Source of the DNA: PHAA01 sp964494735 | Lineage (GTDB): Bacteria > Bacillota > Syntrophomonadia > Syntrophomonadales > Syntrophomonadaceae | DNA length: 64,000 nucleotides | Reading direction: 5' to 3' | Assembly (NCBI GenBank): GCA_964494735.1 | Contig: CAZBSD010000002.1 | Location: 70,412-134,411 of the forward strand | Part shown: positions 44,215-52,879 of the stretch, piece by piece | How positions within the stretch are numbered: position 1 is the stretch's first letter | Layout: the number at the start of each line of letters is the position of its first letter | Program-made: the position numbers and the translations under genes | The notes under the pieces: model-generated | Told to the model about the DNA's origin: nothing | The model's database searches: none | The model's input: the letters and a program-made list of their open reading frames with translations, nothing else

Positions 44215-45408
44215 CTACTTGGAGAGACCGTAGGTATCCTGAGCGATAACCAATTCTTCATTAGTGGGTATTACGAATATTCTTACCTTGGAATCTTCCG
44301 TGGCTACGTCCACTTCTTTACCGCGAACCTTGTTCTTCTTGCTGTCCATCTTGATTCCTAAGCAGTCCAGGTCTTTGCAGATGTGCTCTCTAACGTCGAT
44401 AGCATTTTCGCCAACTCCGGCAGTGAATACCAGACAGTCGCAGCCATTCAACATGGCTATATATTTGCCAATGTAACCCTTGATGGCATTGCAGTAAACA
44501 TCCAGAGCCAGCTTGGCCCTATCATTGCCGGAATCGGCAGCTTCCAAAACGTCCCGAAGGTCGTTGGAAACACCCGACAATCCCAATAATCCTGATTTCT
44601 TGTTAAAATAGCTGTTGGCTTCATTGGCATCCATATTCAGCTTATCCATTAGGAAGAACACGATAGCCGGATCGATGTCACCGCTGCGGGTGCCCATCAC
44701 CAAGCCCTCCAGAGGAGTCAAGCCCATGGAGGTGCTAATCACCTTGCCATCTTTGATAGCTGCCATGCTGGCCCCATTGCCCAGATGCAGAGTGATGATC
44801 TTGCAGAATCCATAGTATTTGCCCAACATTTTGGCGGCACGGTGGGAGACGTAGAAATGGGAAGTACCGTGGAAGCCATATCTCCTAACTTTGTACTTGG
44901 TGTAAACATCATAAGGTAAGGCGTAAACGAAATTAGCCGGGGCCATGGTCTGATGGAACGCGGTGTCGAACACGGCTACATGTTTGACATTGGGCATCAG
45001 ACTCTGGCAAGCCTCGATTCCCATCAGGTTGGGCGGATTGTGCAGGGGAGCCAGGTCAAAACAATCACGGATTACTTTCTTGACCCGGTCATCGATGACG
45101 ACTGATGATGCGAAATCCTCGCCGCCGTGTACGACGCGATGTCCAACCGCACCGATCTCGTCCATACTCGCTATACATCCGTATTCCGGATTGACCAAGA
45201 CTTCCAGCACCATCTTCATGGCTTCGGTATGGTCAGGCATGTCCTCTTTGATCAATACGTCGTCTTTTCCTGCTGGTTCGTGTTTCAGAGTGGTTCCAGG
45301 GATGCCTACCCGATCTACCAGACCCTTGGCCAGAACCGATTCATCGGTCATGTCAAAGACCTGGTATTTAAGCGATGAGCTTCCACAGTTGACAACCAAG
45401 ACCTTCAT
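44215..45408 (-). CDS. ackA: acetate kinase
   Basis: AckA makes ATP and acetate from acetyl phosphate, the main substrate-level phosphorylation in acetate-forming anaerobes. The 397 residues show VLVVNCGSSSLKYQ at the N-terminus, HRVVHGGE near 85, the FDTAFHQTM loop, GFHGTSH and GTRSGDIDPA, and FTAGVGENA near the C-terminus. It follows pta with a 66-base gap. RBS AGGAGG precedes the ATG. In a fatty-acid oxidiser this pair would harvest energy from acetyl-CoA. Confidence 0.97.
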   Translation of the reverse strand: MKVLVVNCGSSSLKYQVFDMTDESVLAKGLVDRVGIPGTTLKHEPAGKDDVLIKEDMPDHTEAMKMVLEVLVNPEYGCIASMDEIGAVGHRVVHGGEDFASSVVIDDRVKKVIRDCFDLAPLHNPPNLMGIEACQSLMPNVKHVAVFDTAFHQTMAPANFVYALPYDVYTKYKVRRYGFHGTSHFYVSHRAAKMLGKYYGFCKIITLHLGNGASMAAIKDGKVISTSMGLTPLEGLVMGTRSGDIDPAIVFFLMDKLNMDANEANSYFNKKSGLLGLSGVSNDLRDVLEAADSGNDRAKLALDVYCNAIKGYIGKYIAMLNGCDCLVFTAGVGENAIDVREHICKDLDCLGIKMDSKKNKVRGKEVDVATEDSKVRIFVIPTNEELVIAQDTYGLSK

Positions 45409-45474
45409 TACAAAATTCCTCCTTCAATATTATGAGATAAAAATACCGGGAAAAAGTATAAAACCCAGTTTCAA

Positions 45475-46467
45475 CTAGGCTCTAACTGCGGTTATGGCAA
45501 CAACATTGACGACATCTTCTACGCTGCATCCTCTGGACAGATCGTTGACCGGTTTATCCAGACCTTGCAGTATGGGGCCGATGGCTTCTGCTTTGGCGAA
45601 TCTCTGTACCAGTTTATAACCGATATTGCCCGCCTGGAGATCGGGGAAGACCAATACGTTGCACTGGCCGGCCACCGGACTGCCAGGGGCTTTGGACGCA
45701 CCTACGCTGGGAACCAAGGCTGCATCAGCCTGGAATTCGCCGTCTACTTTCAGCTCCGGGAACCTTTCCTTGGCCAAGGCGGTAGCCTGGGCTACCTTGT
45801 CAACCAACTCATGGCTGGCACTGCCCTTGGTGGAGAATGACAGCATGCCCACCTTGGGATCGGGAATGCCGCACACATCTACAGCAGTCAGGACCGAGGA
45901 CTTGGCGAACTCAGCCAACTGGGCGGCGGTGGGAACTGGGGTAACCGCACAATCAGCGAAAACCAGCAGGCCATTATAGCCATAATCACTATTGGGCACT
46001 ATCATGACAAAGGCTCCAGACACCGCCGATATACCGGGAGCAGTCTTGATTATCTGCAATGCCGGTCTCAATACATTGCCGGTAGTGTTTTCGGCACCGG
46101 CTACTTCGCCATCGGCTTTACCCAACTTCACCATCATGGATGCGAAGAAGAGCGGATCCAGCATGGAGTCCCGGGCCTGGTCCAGAGTGACGCCCTTGCT
46201 CTTACGCATCTCAAAGAAGGCTTGGACAAAATCGTCATAAAATGCTGCTTTGCCTGGATTGACGATTTCGGCTGCACTGATGTCGGCTCCGGCATCGCTG
46301 GCGGCGGCCTTGACGGCACCTTCTTCACCCAGCAGAATGATGTTGGCGATCTTGGCATCGGCGATCTGTTTTACGGCCAGCAACGTCCTTTTTTCTGTGC
46401 CCTCCGGTAATACGATCGTCTTGGCTTTCTTAGCCGCATTGGCCTTGATCTGTTCGATTAAACTCAT
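45475..46467 (-). CDS. pta: phosphate acetyltransferase
   Basis: Pta exchanges CoA of acetyl-CoA for phosphate. The 330-residue protein is the short form without a regulatory domain: VLPEGTEKRTL near the N-terminus, PLFFASMMVKLGKADGEVAGA near 110 and VFPDLQAGNIGYKLVQR near 280. ATG 46467 with AGGAGG is preferred to the TTG two codons earlier. It is divergent from tmcAL. Confidence 0.96.
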   Translation of the reverse strand: MSLIEQIKANAAKKAKTIVLPEGTEKRTLLAVKQIADAKIANIILLGEEGAVKAAASDAGADISAAEIVNPGKAAFYDDFVQAFFEMRKSKGVTLDQARDSMLDPLFFASMMVKLGKADGEVAGAENTTGNVLRPALQIIKTAPGISAVSGAFVMIVPNSDYGYNGLLVFADCAVTPVPTAAQLAEFAKSSVLTAVDVCGIPDPKVGMLSFSTKGSASHELVDKVAQATALAKERFPELKVDGEFQADAALVPSVGASKAPGSPVAGQCNVLVFPDLQAGNIGYKLVQRFAKAEAIGPILQGLDKPVNDLSRGCSVEDVVNVVAITAVRA

Positions 46468-46587
46468 GATCAATCCTCCTTATTTTTTACATCGCTAAAA
46501 GGTCTCTTCCAACGGTTCCCTATCACCCAGTGATTAAGCCAGTTTTATGTGGTATCATGATGAAAATTTGCTCTAAGGGGATATGTC

Positions 46588-47841
46588 GTGCCAGTTCTGG
46601 GAATAATCTCCGAATTCAACCCCCTTCATAACGGACATCAGCTTTTTATCCGCACTGTTCAGAATTCACAAAACTTCGATGCTACCATTTGCGTCATGAG
46701 CGGCAACTTTGTTCAGCGTGGAGAGGCTGCCATCTGCAATAAATGGACCCGTGCCCGCATGGCCCTGCATGCAGGAGCGGATCTCATCATAGAGATACCT
46801 TTTTGCCTCTGTGTCCGCAGCGCTTTTTACTTTGCCCGCGGCGCCCTGCAACTCCTGAATGCCACCGGAGTAGTCACCCATCTGGCCTTCGGCAGTGAGA
46901 ACGGCCGATTGGATGAATTACAAGCCATCGCCGCTATCGTTGGAGAAGAGGACCAGGAGTACAAGCAACGGTTAAGAAGCTACCTGACTCAGGGATTGAG
47001 CTATCCGACGGCTCGGGCTCGGGCTGTCCAACATATAGCCGGTAACCGGTTGCGTGACTTGGATTCTATCATAGGACAGCCCAATAACATCCTGGCTATC
47101 GAATACCTCCGAGTCCTGGCCCAGGAAAAGATCCCCATTCAACCGTTGACCGTACCCAGAGTTGGGTCTGATTACAACAGTTTGGACTTTTCCCCCCTGG
47201 CCAGTGCCACTGCCATACGTCACTCCCTGTTGACCGGCAGCGGCGCTTTGGCTGAATCTGCCATGCCCGCCGAAACCCTGGCTCTGCTCCGGAAGGAGAT
47301 GGAAGCGGGGCGGGCTCCAGTCGATTCGACGGCCCTGGAGCGAGCTCTGCTGGCCAGACTCCGCCTGATGTCCCGGGACCAACTGATACCCATATACGAA
47401 GTGTCGGAAGGCCTGGAGAATCGCGTCTTAAAGGCGGCTATCGCTTGCGGCAGTTTAGATGAACTGAGACATTCGGTAAAGAGTAAACGGTATAGTATGA
47501 CGCGGATAAACCGGTTGCTCCTTTATATCCTCCTGAATGTCGAAACCCGCCAGATTCTTGGTTTTGACCAGCATGGACCCATGTATCTTCACATTTTAGG
47601 ATTTTCTACAAAAGGTCGTAAAATCCTGCAAGAGATCAAAAATAAATCGCATCTGCAGATCCTCAGCCGGGGCAGCGAAGTTAAAGCTATGGCGGAAGAC
47701 AGCAACTCCCCGATCAGACAGGATATGCTCAGACTCGATGTCAAAGCGACTGATCTATATACCCTCCTCTATCCTCAGCCTGATCAAAGAAGGGGCGCCA
47801 AGGATTTCACTACCTCCCCATCGACTGTTTTGGTTGGCTAG
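46588..47841 (+). CDS. tmcAL: tRNA(Met) cytidine acetate ligase (YlbM)
   Basis: TmcAL uses acetate and ATP to acetylate the wobble cytidine of elongator tRNA-Met. The nucleotidylyltransferase motif GIISEFNPLHNGH (HNGH at about residues 15-18) stands at the N-terminus, followed by VMSGNFVQRGEAAICNKW, which is typical of YlbM. The 417 residues are of family length. The start is a GTG with AAGGGG upstream. It is divergent from pta-ackA, whose product acetate is its substrate; its stop overlaps the stop of the patatin-like gene. Confidence 0.9.
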   Translation: MPVLGIISEFNPLHNGHQLFIRTVQNSQNFDATICVMSGNFVQRGEAAICNKWTRARMALHAGADLIIEIPFCLCVRSAFYFARGALQLLNATGVVTHLAFGSENGRLDELQAIAAIVGEEDQEYKQRLRSYLTQGLSYPTARARAVQHIAGNRLRDLDSIIGQPNNILAIEYLRVLAQEKIPIQPLTVPRVGSDYNSLDFSPLASATAIRHSLLTGSGALAESAMPAETLALLRKEMEAGRAPVDSTALERALLARLRLMSRDQLIPIYEVSEGLENRVLKAAIACGSLDELRHSVKSKRYSMTRINRLLLYILLNVETRQILGFDQHGPMYLHILGFSTKGRKILQEIKNKSHLQILSRGSEVKAMAEDSNSPIRQDMLRLDVKATDLYTLLYPQPDQRRGAKDFTTSPSTVLVG

Positions 47842-48650
47842 ATAGACTGGCTTTCCCGTTCATTTTGTTCCTGCCACAAGCGCAATTGGTTTTTGATTTC
47901 GGGCACCATCTCCTCGGTGGACTTCCGCCCTTGATCCACAATTTCGCGGGACCGGTTGAAATCACTGGGATTTATATGTCTTACCGATGGTTGGATCAGA
48001 ATATCAGCTCCGGCGGTGATCGAATCAAAATGATATTGGCCCATTATCTCCAGCGATATCAGGATAACGTCCATGGCGGTGCCGAATTCCATCTTCTTCC
48101 CTGCCCCATAAGTCACATCCACAGCGATAACCAGATCCGCACCCATCTCCCGGGCAACATCGATTGGCAATCGATCGCTTACCGCCCCATCAACCAACAC
48201 CTGGCCCTCCTTGATCAATGGAACAAAAACTCCTGGGATGGATATACTGGCTCTAACTGCTTCAGTTACCGAACCTTCGTTCATAACTACTGTTTGGCCG
48301 GTCACCAAGTCAGTACTGACTACCGAAACCGGAAAATTGAGTTGGTCGAATGTTCTTTTCTTGGTGACCAGATCCAGAAATTCATTGATTCTGTTCCCCC
48401 TTATGAAACCCATCCGGGGCACACCTATGTCAAAAAATATGCGGGTATTCATATTTTCGATCAACCGATCCAACATGTAGAGGTTGGCACCGCAGGCATA
48501 GATGGCTCCGACCATGGCTCCCATGCTGCTGCCCACGATAAAGTCGAAGCCGATCTCATTCTCCAGCAACACCTGCAGAACCCCTATGTGAGCCAGGCCC
48601 CTGGCGCTTCCCGCCCCCAGCACTAATGCCACCTTAGGATTACCGCTCAT
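47838..48650 (-). CDS. patatin-like phospholipase family protein (RssA/YlbK type)
   Basis: The 270-residue protein has the patatin catalytic pair: oxyanion motif GAGSARGLAHIG near residue 12, nucleophile serine in VGSSMGAMVGA near 41 and the catalytic aspartate in VDGAVSDRLP near 155. It belongs to the small NTE/RssA group found beside ylbJ and ylbM in Bacillus (ylbK). Substrate unknown. It is convergent with tmcAL and divergent from ylbJ. Confidence 0.88.
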   Translation of the reverse strand: MSGNPKVALVLGAGSARGLAHIGVLQVLLENEIGFDFIVGSSMGAMVGAIYACGANLYMLDRLIENMNTRIFFDIGVPRMGFIRGNRINEFLDLVTKKRTFDQLNFPVSVVSTDLVTGQTVVMNEGSVTEAVRASISIPGVFVPLIKEGQVLVDGAVSDRLPIDVAREMGADLVIAVDVTYGAGKKMEFGTAMDVILISLEIMGQYHFDSITAGADILIQPSVRHINPSDFNRSREIVDQGRKSTEEMVPEIKNQLRLWQEQNERESQSI

Positions 48651-48732
48651 GTTCTAATTCACTCCTCCTCATTCTAAGTCGGGAACGGCTTTGCATATAT
48701 ATTTAGCAAAACCAGTTGAACGGAGGTTTTGT

Positions 48733-49896
48733 TTGAGTAAATATTCCCGGTTGGGATTTATTTCATTCATACTGGTGGTTACAGTCTTCATGCTGGTAAA
48801 CCCGCGCGAGACAGTTGCTTCTGCATCTTTCGGATTCAAATTGTGGTATTCAACCGTCCTGCCGGCTTTGTTTCCATTCTTCGTAGTGGCCGAACTGCTG
48901 GTCAGCCTTCGCTTCGTCCATTATCTCGGTATTTGGCTGGAACCGATCATGCGCCCCCTGTTTAATCTGCCCGGCAGCAGTTCCCTGGTGGTAGTCATGG
49001 GATTCACCTCCGGCTTTCCAGTTGGGGCGCTGCTTACCCGCCAGCTTTACGAGCACCGCCTCCTCAACGCCTTTGAAGCCGAAAGGCTGGTCTCGTTCAC
49101 CAACAACTGCAGTCCCTTGTTTATCGTTGGGGCGGTAGGAGTCGGCATGTTCGGAAATCCCAAGATCGGTTACTGGCTGGCCGCCGGCCATTACCTGTCC
49201 AATCTCCTGGTGGGTATTATTTTAGGATTTACCTCCCCGAGGCGTACTGATTCATTGCCAAGGCCTCTGGGTGATCCCCACCGACTCGATCAACTAGGGG
49301 CACCGGAAACCATCGGTAAAATACTGGGCAACGCAATCCAAAAGGCGATTCATAACATTTTGGTGGTGGCCGGATTCATTGTGGTTTTCTCCGTTATCAC
49401 CAGAATGCTGTCTACCTGGGGTGTATTCGAAGTGGCCGCCCAGATTCTGGTCAATAGCCTGGCTTTCCTCAACCTGACCTATTCGCTCGCTTATGGCCTG
49501 TGCATGGGATTTTTCGAGATTACGTTAGGGTCACAAGCTGCCGCCGCATCAATGGCCCGCCCTGATTTAACCACATTGTTGGCAGTCAGTATCATACTGG
49601 CTTTCAGCGGGCTGTCCATAATAGCCCAGGTAATGAGTATAGTGGCCGGGATGCCGATAAGATTCTGGTTCTATATGCGGGCCCGGCTTCTGCAAATCAT
49701 TTTGTCGGCGGCGATCATGGCCGCGATATACAGATTTCTGGGGACAAACTCAATCAGCACCTTGGGCATGGGTTTTCCGCCCATATACAAAGTGCTGTAC
49801 GCGTTTGACGCCTGGACCATTTCTCTGATCTGCATGCTGATCGGTGCCGCTATGATCTTGCTAATGCTGACCGTCTCAAGGTATCGATCCGGTTAA
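48733..49896 (+). CDS. ylbJ: sporulation integral membrane protein YlbJ
   Basis: YlbJ is a polytopic membrane protein of the nucleoside-recognition (Gate) family needed for spore cortex formation in Bacillus. The 387 residues show about eight hydrophobic segments and the family motifs PFFVVAELL, GFTSGFPVGA near 95 and FTNNCSPLFI near 125. The start TTG 48733 follows GGAGG by five to six bases; the frame is open another 14 codons upstream without a ribosome site. Presence supports sporulation. Confidence 0.9.
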   Translation: MSKYSRLGFISFILVVTVFMLVNPRETVASASFGFKLWYSTVLPALFPFFVVAELLVSLRFVHYLGIWLEPIMRPLFNLPGSSSLVVVMGFTSGFPVGALLTRQLYEHRLLNAFEAERLVSFTNNCSPLFIVGAVGVGMFGNPKIGYWLAAGHYLSNLLVGIILGFTSPRRTDSLPRPLGDPHRLDQLGAPETIGKILGNAIQKAIHNILVVAGFIVVFSVITRMLSTWGVFEVAAQILVNSLAFLNLTYSLAYGLCMGFFEITLGSQAAAASMARPDLTTLLAVSIILAFSGLSIIAQVMSIVAGMPIRFWFYMRARLLQIILSAAIMAAIYRFLGTNSISTLGMGFPPIYKVLYAFDAWTISLICMLIGAAMILLMLTVSRYRSG

Positions 49897-50360
49897 CTGA
49901 TTTCGTCCTCCGTCTGCAGCTTGATCTGATCGCGCCCTTGTACTACCGTTTCCAGTCCTTTGCGTAATACATATTCGATGTGCCCCAGGACTCCGTCAGC
50001 ATAATCTTCGGCATCTCGCCTTATCTGCTCCGCTACTCTCTCGCTCTTGGCCACGATCTCTTCAGCTACACTCATGGCACTCCTGGTTATCTCACTGTCA
50101 TCGACCATCCGCGCCGCTTCACTCTTATATTGTTCGATGTATTCATTGGCTTCATAGAATGCATCGCTTACAATCTTGTCCTTTTCGGATAGGAGTTGTT
50201 GGGCTGTCTCCAGTTCTCCCGGCAGAATTGCCCTTATCCTATCGACCCGGTCCAGAAACCGATTGGCTTCCACCAAAGATTTGCCCCCGGTCAAGGGCAT
50301 CTTTCGGCTGCCCCTAAGTAAATCCTCCATGTCATCAAGAATGCGAAATATTTCCATCAT
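49893..50360 (-). CDS. coiled-coil protein, DivIVA/ATPase-B-like, function unknown
   Basis: The 155-residue protein is almost wholly alpha-helical with long charged heptads (AQQLLSEKDKIVSDAFYEANEYIE, VAEEIVAKSERVAEQIRRDAEDY) and no membrane segment. Proteins of this kind lie between rsmD and ylbJ in many Clostridia and resemble DivIVA or ATP synthase b stalk helices; the function is unknown. ATG 50360 (or 50357) after GGAGGAG is chosen over the longer open frame. It overlaps the 3' end of rsmD by 26 bases. Confidence 0.75.
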   Translation of the reverse strand: MMEIFRILDDMEDLLRGSRKMPLTGGKSLVEANRFLDRVDRIRAILPGELETAQQLLSEKDKIVSDAFYEANEYIEQYKSEAARMVDDSEITRSAMSVAEEIVAKSERVAEQIRRDAEDYADGVLGHIEYVLRKGLETVVQGRDQIKLQTEDEIS

Positions 50361-50925
50361 TCCTTGGCTCCTCCTCACAACTGCAGTAGTAATGCAAACC
50401 CGATTCCCCATAAACTTTGTGGCGATATCTGAGCAATGGATGAAACGATGGCATATCCTTCTGGCGAGGTGTCCTTATCACGATTAGGCCTTCATCAGCC
50501 AGAATACCGGCCTGGCTGACAGCATCCATCACTGGTTCAAAAATTCTCTCCTGAGAAAAAGGCGGATCGATATAAATCAGGTCAAATTTAAGATCTAGAT
50601 TTTTCACGCGTTTGAGGGCTTGAAATACATCACTCCGATATATTTCGAAACCGCTCCGGAATTGGCAGTGGTCCAGGTTTTCACGGATCACCTTTATTGC
50701 AGCGTTATCATTGTCCACAAAAATAACTTTTTTAGCTCCCCGGCTCAACGCCTCTATCCCCACACTTCCGCTTCCCGCAAATAAGTCCAGGACTTGGGCT
50801 TCCTCCACCCTGGCTCCCCACACATTGAAGAGAGCCTCTTTTATCATGTCGGTGACGGGCCGGGTATTGAGTCCCGCTGGTGCCTTAAGCCTTCTCCCTT
50901 TGGCGATACCGCATATGACACGCAA
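50335..50925 (-). CDS. rsmD: 16S rRNA (guanine(966)-N(2))-methyltransferase
   Basis: RsmD methylates G966 in helix 31 of 16S rRNA. The 196 residues begin RVICGIAKGRRLKAP, with SAM motif I VLDLFAGSGSVGIEALSRGA near residue 45 and the catalytic DPPF (residues about 120-123). The start is a TTG with GGAG eight bases upstream; the ATG five bases before it is out of frame. coaD, its frequent partner, is about 7.5 kb away at 58960. Confidence 0.93.
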   Translation of the reverse strand: MRVICGIAKGRRLKAPAGLNTRPVTDMIKEALFNVWGARVEEAQVLDLFAGSGSVGIEALSRGAKKVIFVDNDNAAIKVIRENLDHCQFRSGFEIYRSDVFQALKRVKNLDLKFDLIYIDPPFSQERIFEPVMDAVSQAGILADEGLIVIRTPRQKDMPSFHPLLRYRHKVYGESGLHYYCSCEEEPRNDGNISHS

Positions 50926-51127
50926 CGCATTCTCTCCTTTTTATGTTTCGATTCATCTATACGATTACCTCTTTTTGTAATGATTAAATTTGATTGTAGC
51001 AGAAAATATTTTGTTAAAAAATGTCCTGGCGATGAATATTATTCTAAATAACGGTCAATGATATAGATACCGGATATAACCGGTAAACAAACCCTCCCCA
51101 ACAACTTTACAAAATTCTCCTCTCCCC

Positions 51128-51153
51128 AAAATGGCGACTTCGGTCGCCATTTT
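51128..51153. terminator. perfect 11-pair hairpin with TTCG loop, orphan terminator
   Basis: AAAATGGCGAC pairs with GTCGCCATTTT around a TTCG tetraloop, so it can act on both strands. It lies between the divergent rsmD and gpr genes, where no terminator is needed for either. The remaining 280 bases of the gap (50926-51230) contain no recognisable gene. It may end a short untracked transcript or insulate the gpr promoter. Confidence 0.75.
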
Positions 51154-51230
51154 AATTGTCATGAGAGTCGTGGTTGGAGGGATACATTGGTCATCCAATG
51201 ATGATAATACTGTAAAGGAGGTCGCTAGAA

Positions 51231-52190
51231 GTGAACGATTTTTTAAGAAGTTTTAATCTTAAGGTGGATCTGGCCATTGAGGCCCGAGATCTGGTTCGTG
51301 GCGCCACCGGCCGTGAGATACAAGGGGTGGAGGAAAAGGTAGAGCAACTGGAACAGATTAAAACAACCAGCATCTTTATCCGCGAACCACAAGCTGCCCA
51401 GGTTATGGGGCGTCCCGTCGGCACTTACATTACTATCGAGTCCCCCCCTCTGAAGATCAACGATCCCTACGTGAAGCAAGAAATAATTGATGCTATGGCC
51501 AAAAGTATGCCGGTCCTGTTAAATGACACTTTAAAGCCGCAGGACGTGGTGTTGCTGGTAGGATTGGGCAACTGGCGGGCCACACCCGACGCACTAGGTC
51601 CGAAGTTCATTCAATACAGTCCTATCACCCGGCACTATCATCAGTACGCGCCGGATGCACTGGTTCAGGGTATGCGCCCCACCTGTGGAATAGCCCCGGG
51701 AGTACTTGGAATCACGGGGTTGGAGACGTTCGACGTTGTCAAAGGAATTGTTGACAAAATCAAACCCGCGGTCCTGGTAGTAGTCGATTCTTTGGCTGCT
51801 CAGAATGTGGAGAGGATTGGGACCTCCATCCAAATGTGCAATACCGGCATCCAACCGGGAAGTGGGATCGGCAATACCCGCCAGGCCTTGTCCCAGCAGG
51901 AACTAGGAATTCCGGTGATAGCCATAGGTTGCCCTACTATCGTCAATGCGGCGGTTATTACCAATCAGGCCATACAGAAGTTCTGCTCCAATAGTGGTAT
52001 CAACTTCGTCGAGTCCACTGCCCAGGCGGCAGTCCAGGAGATTCTTACTTACTTCGGAGGCAGCCTCACCGTCACCCCCAAAGAGATCGACGATATAATC
52101 GAAAACACTTCCCGGATCTTGGCCATGGGAGTTGCCACCGCGTTATTCCCGGGCATATCCCAGGAGCAGTTGGAACTATATGCCACTTAG
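51231..52190 (+). CDS. gpr: germination protease GPR
   Basis: GPR is the spore endoprotease that starts degradation of alpha/beta SASPs at germination. The 319-residue protein is of the A25 family: N-terminal region VDLAIEARDLVRG, then GLGNWRATPDALGPK, PGVLGITGLETFDVVKGIV and IGCPTIVNAAVI. The propeptide would be cut after the first residues near FNLKVDLAIE. The start is a GTG with AAGGAGG upstream. Its presence next to two SASP-type genes is coherent. Confidence 0.95.
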   Translation: MNDFLRSFNLKVDLAIEARDLVRGATGREIQGVEEKVEQLEQIKTTSIFIREPQAAQVMGRPVGTYITIESPPLKINDPYVKQEIIDAMAKSMPVLLNDTLKPQDVVLLVGLGNWRATPDALGPKFIQYSPITRHYHQYAPDALVQGMRPTCGIAPGVLGITGLETFDVVKGIVDKIKPAVLVVVDSLAAQNVERIGTSIQMCNTGIQPGSGIGNTRQALSQQELGIPVIAIGCPTIVNAAVITNQAIQKFCSNSGINFVESTAQAAVQEILTYFGGSLTVTPKEIDDIIENTSRILAMGVATALFPGISQEQLELYAT

Positions 52191-52198
52191 ATCGCGTA

Positions 52199-52233
52199 GG
52201 GATGAACCGTCAAACGGCTTTCATCCCTTTTTT
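52199..52233 (+). terminator. terminator of gpr
   Basis: GGGATGAA-CCGT pairs with ACGG-ct-TTCATCCC and is followed by six Ts. It lies eight bases past the gpr stop. Confidence 0.88.
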
Positions 52234-52258
52234 CATCACCAACTTAATGCAGAAATGC

Positions 52259-52286
52259 AAACAAGCGGATATAGTCATCCGCCTGT
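52259..52286 (-). terminator. hairpin after the SASP gene
   Basis: On the minus strand AACA-g-GCGGAT pairs with ATCCGC-t-TGTT, about 30 bases past the SASP stop. The T run is weak (TTGTTTGC). Confidence 0.55.
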
Positions 52287-52318
52287 TCGGTTTAGTATGG
52301 TTAGTTTAGTTTATGCTA

Positions 52319-52537
52319 TTATTTCATGGTGCCCATGCCGACTTTGCTCTGCTCATAGGACTGGATCATCTTCTTGACCATTTGGCCACCGATGGAACCA
52401 GCTTCTCTCGAGGTCAGATCTCCGTTATAGCCCTGTTTCAAGGTGACCCCTACCTCCTGAGCAGATTCCATCTTAAATTGATCCATCCCAGCTCTTGCCT
52501 CAGGAACTATCAGTCTGTTGTTATTGCGGCTCGCCAT
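52319..52537 (-). CDS. alpha/beta-type small acid-soluble spore protein
   Basis: This 72-residue protein coats and protects spore DNA. It has both family helices: the first with the GPR cleavage region FKMESAQEVGVTL near residue 25, the second with TSREAGSIGGQMVKKMI near 50-60. The residue after the cleavage Glu is Ser, not the usual Ile or Val, a small deviation. An AAGGAGGTGA ribosome site stands eight bases before the ATG. It is on the minus strand, convergent with gpr. Confidence 0.93.
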   Translation of the reverse strand: MASRNNNRLIVPEARAGMDQFKMESAQEVGVTLKQGYNGDLTSREAGSIGGQMVKKMIQSYEQSKVGMGTMK

Positions 52538-52612
52538 TCGTGATTCACCTCCTTTTTATTTACTAATCATATTGTTTCCCGACCCAAATCTAATATGCTA
52601 GCAGTTTTTTCT

Positions 52613-52756
52613 TCACTTTTTATATTTTTGCTTGGTCATGATACCCATCTCCTGGCCCACCTCGAACTTCAGTTTGTCCAGCTTGGTATTCTTTATAGCG
52701 GCAGTATCACCTCCGTTGCGCGGGTCCTTATCCTGATTTGTTTTGTCATTATGCAC
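52613..52756 (-). CDS. 47-residue SASP-like protein with only the first SASP helix
   Basis: This gene was found by reading the gap; it is under usual size limits. The protein begins MHNDKTNQDKDPRN (a charged spacer) and then has LDKLKFEVGQEMGIMTKQ, which is the GPR-site helix of alpha/beta SASPs (compare KFEIAxELGI). It ends at KYKK before the second helix with GSIGGQMV, so it would be a half-size SASP or a degraded remnant. The start is GTG 52756 with AAAGGAGG seven bases upstream. It directly follows a 31-codon membrane peptide gene, whose stop overlaps this ribosome site. Confidence 0.72.
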   Translation of the reverse strand: MHNDKTNQDKDPRNGGDTAAIKNTKLDKLKFEVGQEMGIMTKQKYKK

Positions 52757-52769
52757 ATCGCAACCTCCT

Positions 52770-52865
52770 TTACCCATAGAACACAGCAAAAAGAAATACC
52801 GTCAGCAGACCTGACAGTATTATGATGACCACAATCTGATTTTTTAGGCAGGCAAGGTGAGGCAT
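52770..52865 (-). CDS. 31-residue predicted membrane peptide
   Basis: A short frame from ATG 52865 to TAA 52770 encodes a peptide with a short N-terminus (MPHLACLKN) and a 20-residue hydrophobic run (VVIIILSGLLTVFLFAVFYG), one membrane helix. An AAGGTGACGGGAGG stretch stands before the ATG; the GGAGG alone is very close, the AAGGTGA about ten bases away. Its stop overlaps the ribosome site of the SASP-like gene and it starts 14 bases after the recG stop, so the three look like one transcript. Function unknown; the layout suggests a sporulation role. Confidence 0.55.
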   Translation of the reverse strand: MPHLACLKNQIVVIIILSGLLTVFLFAVFYG

Positions 52866-52879
52866 TACCTCCCGTCACC

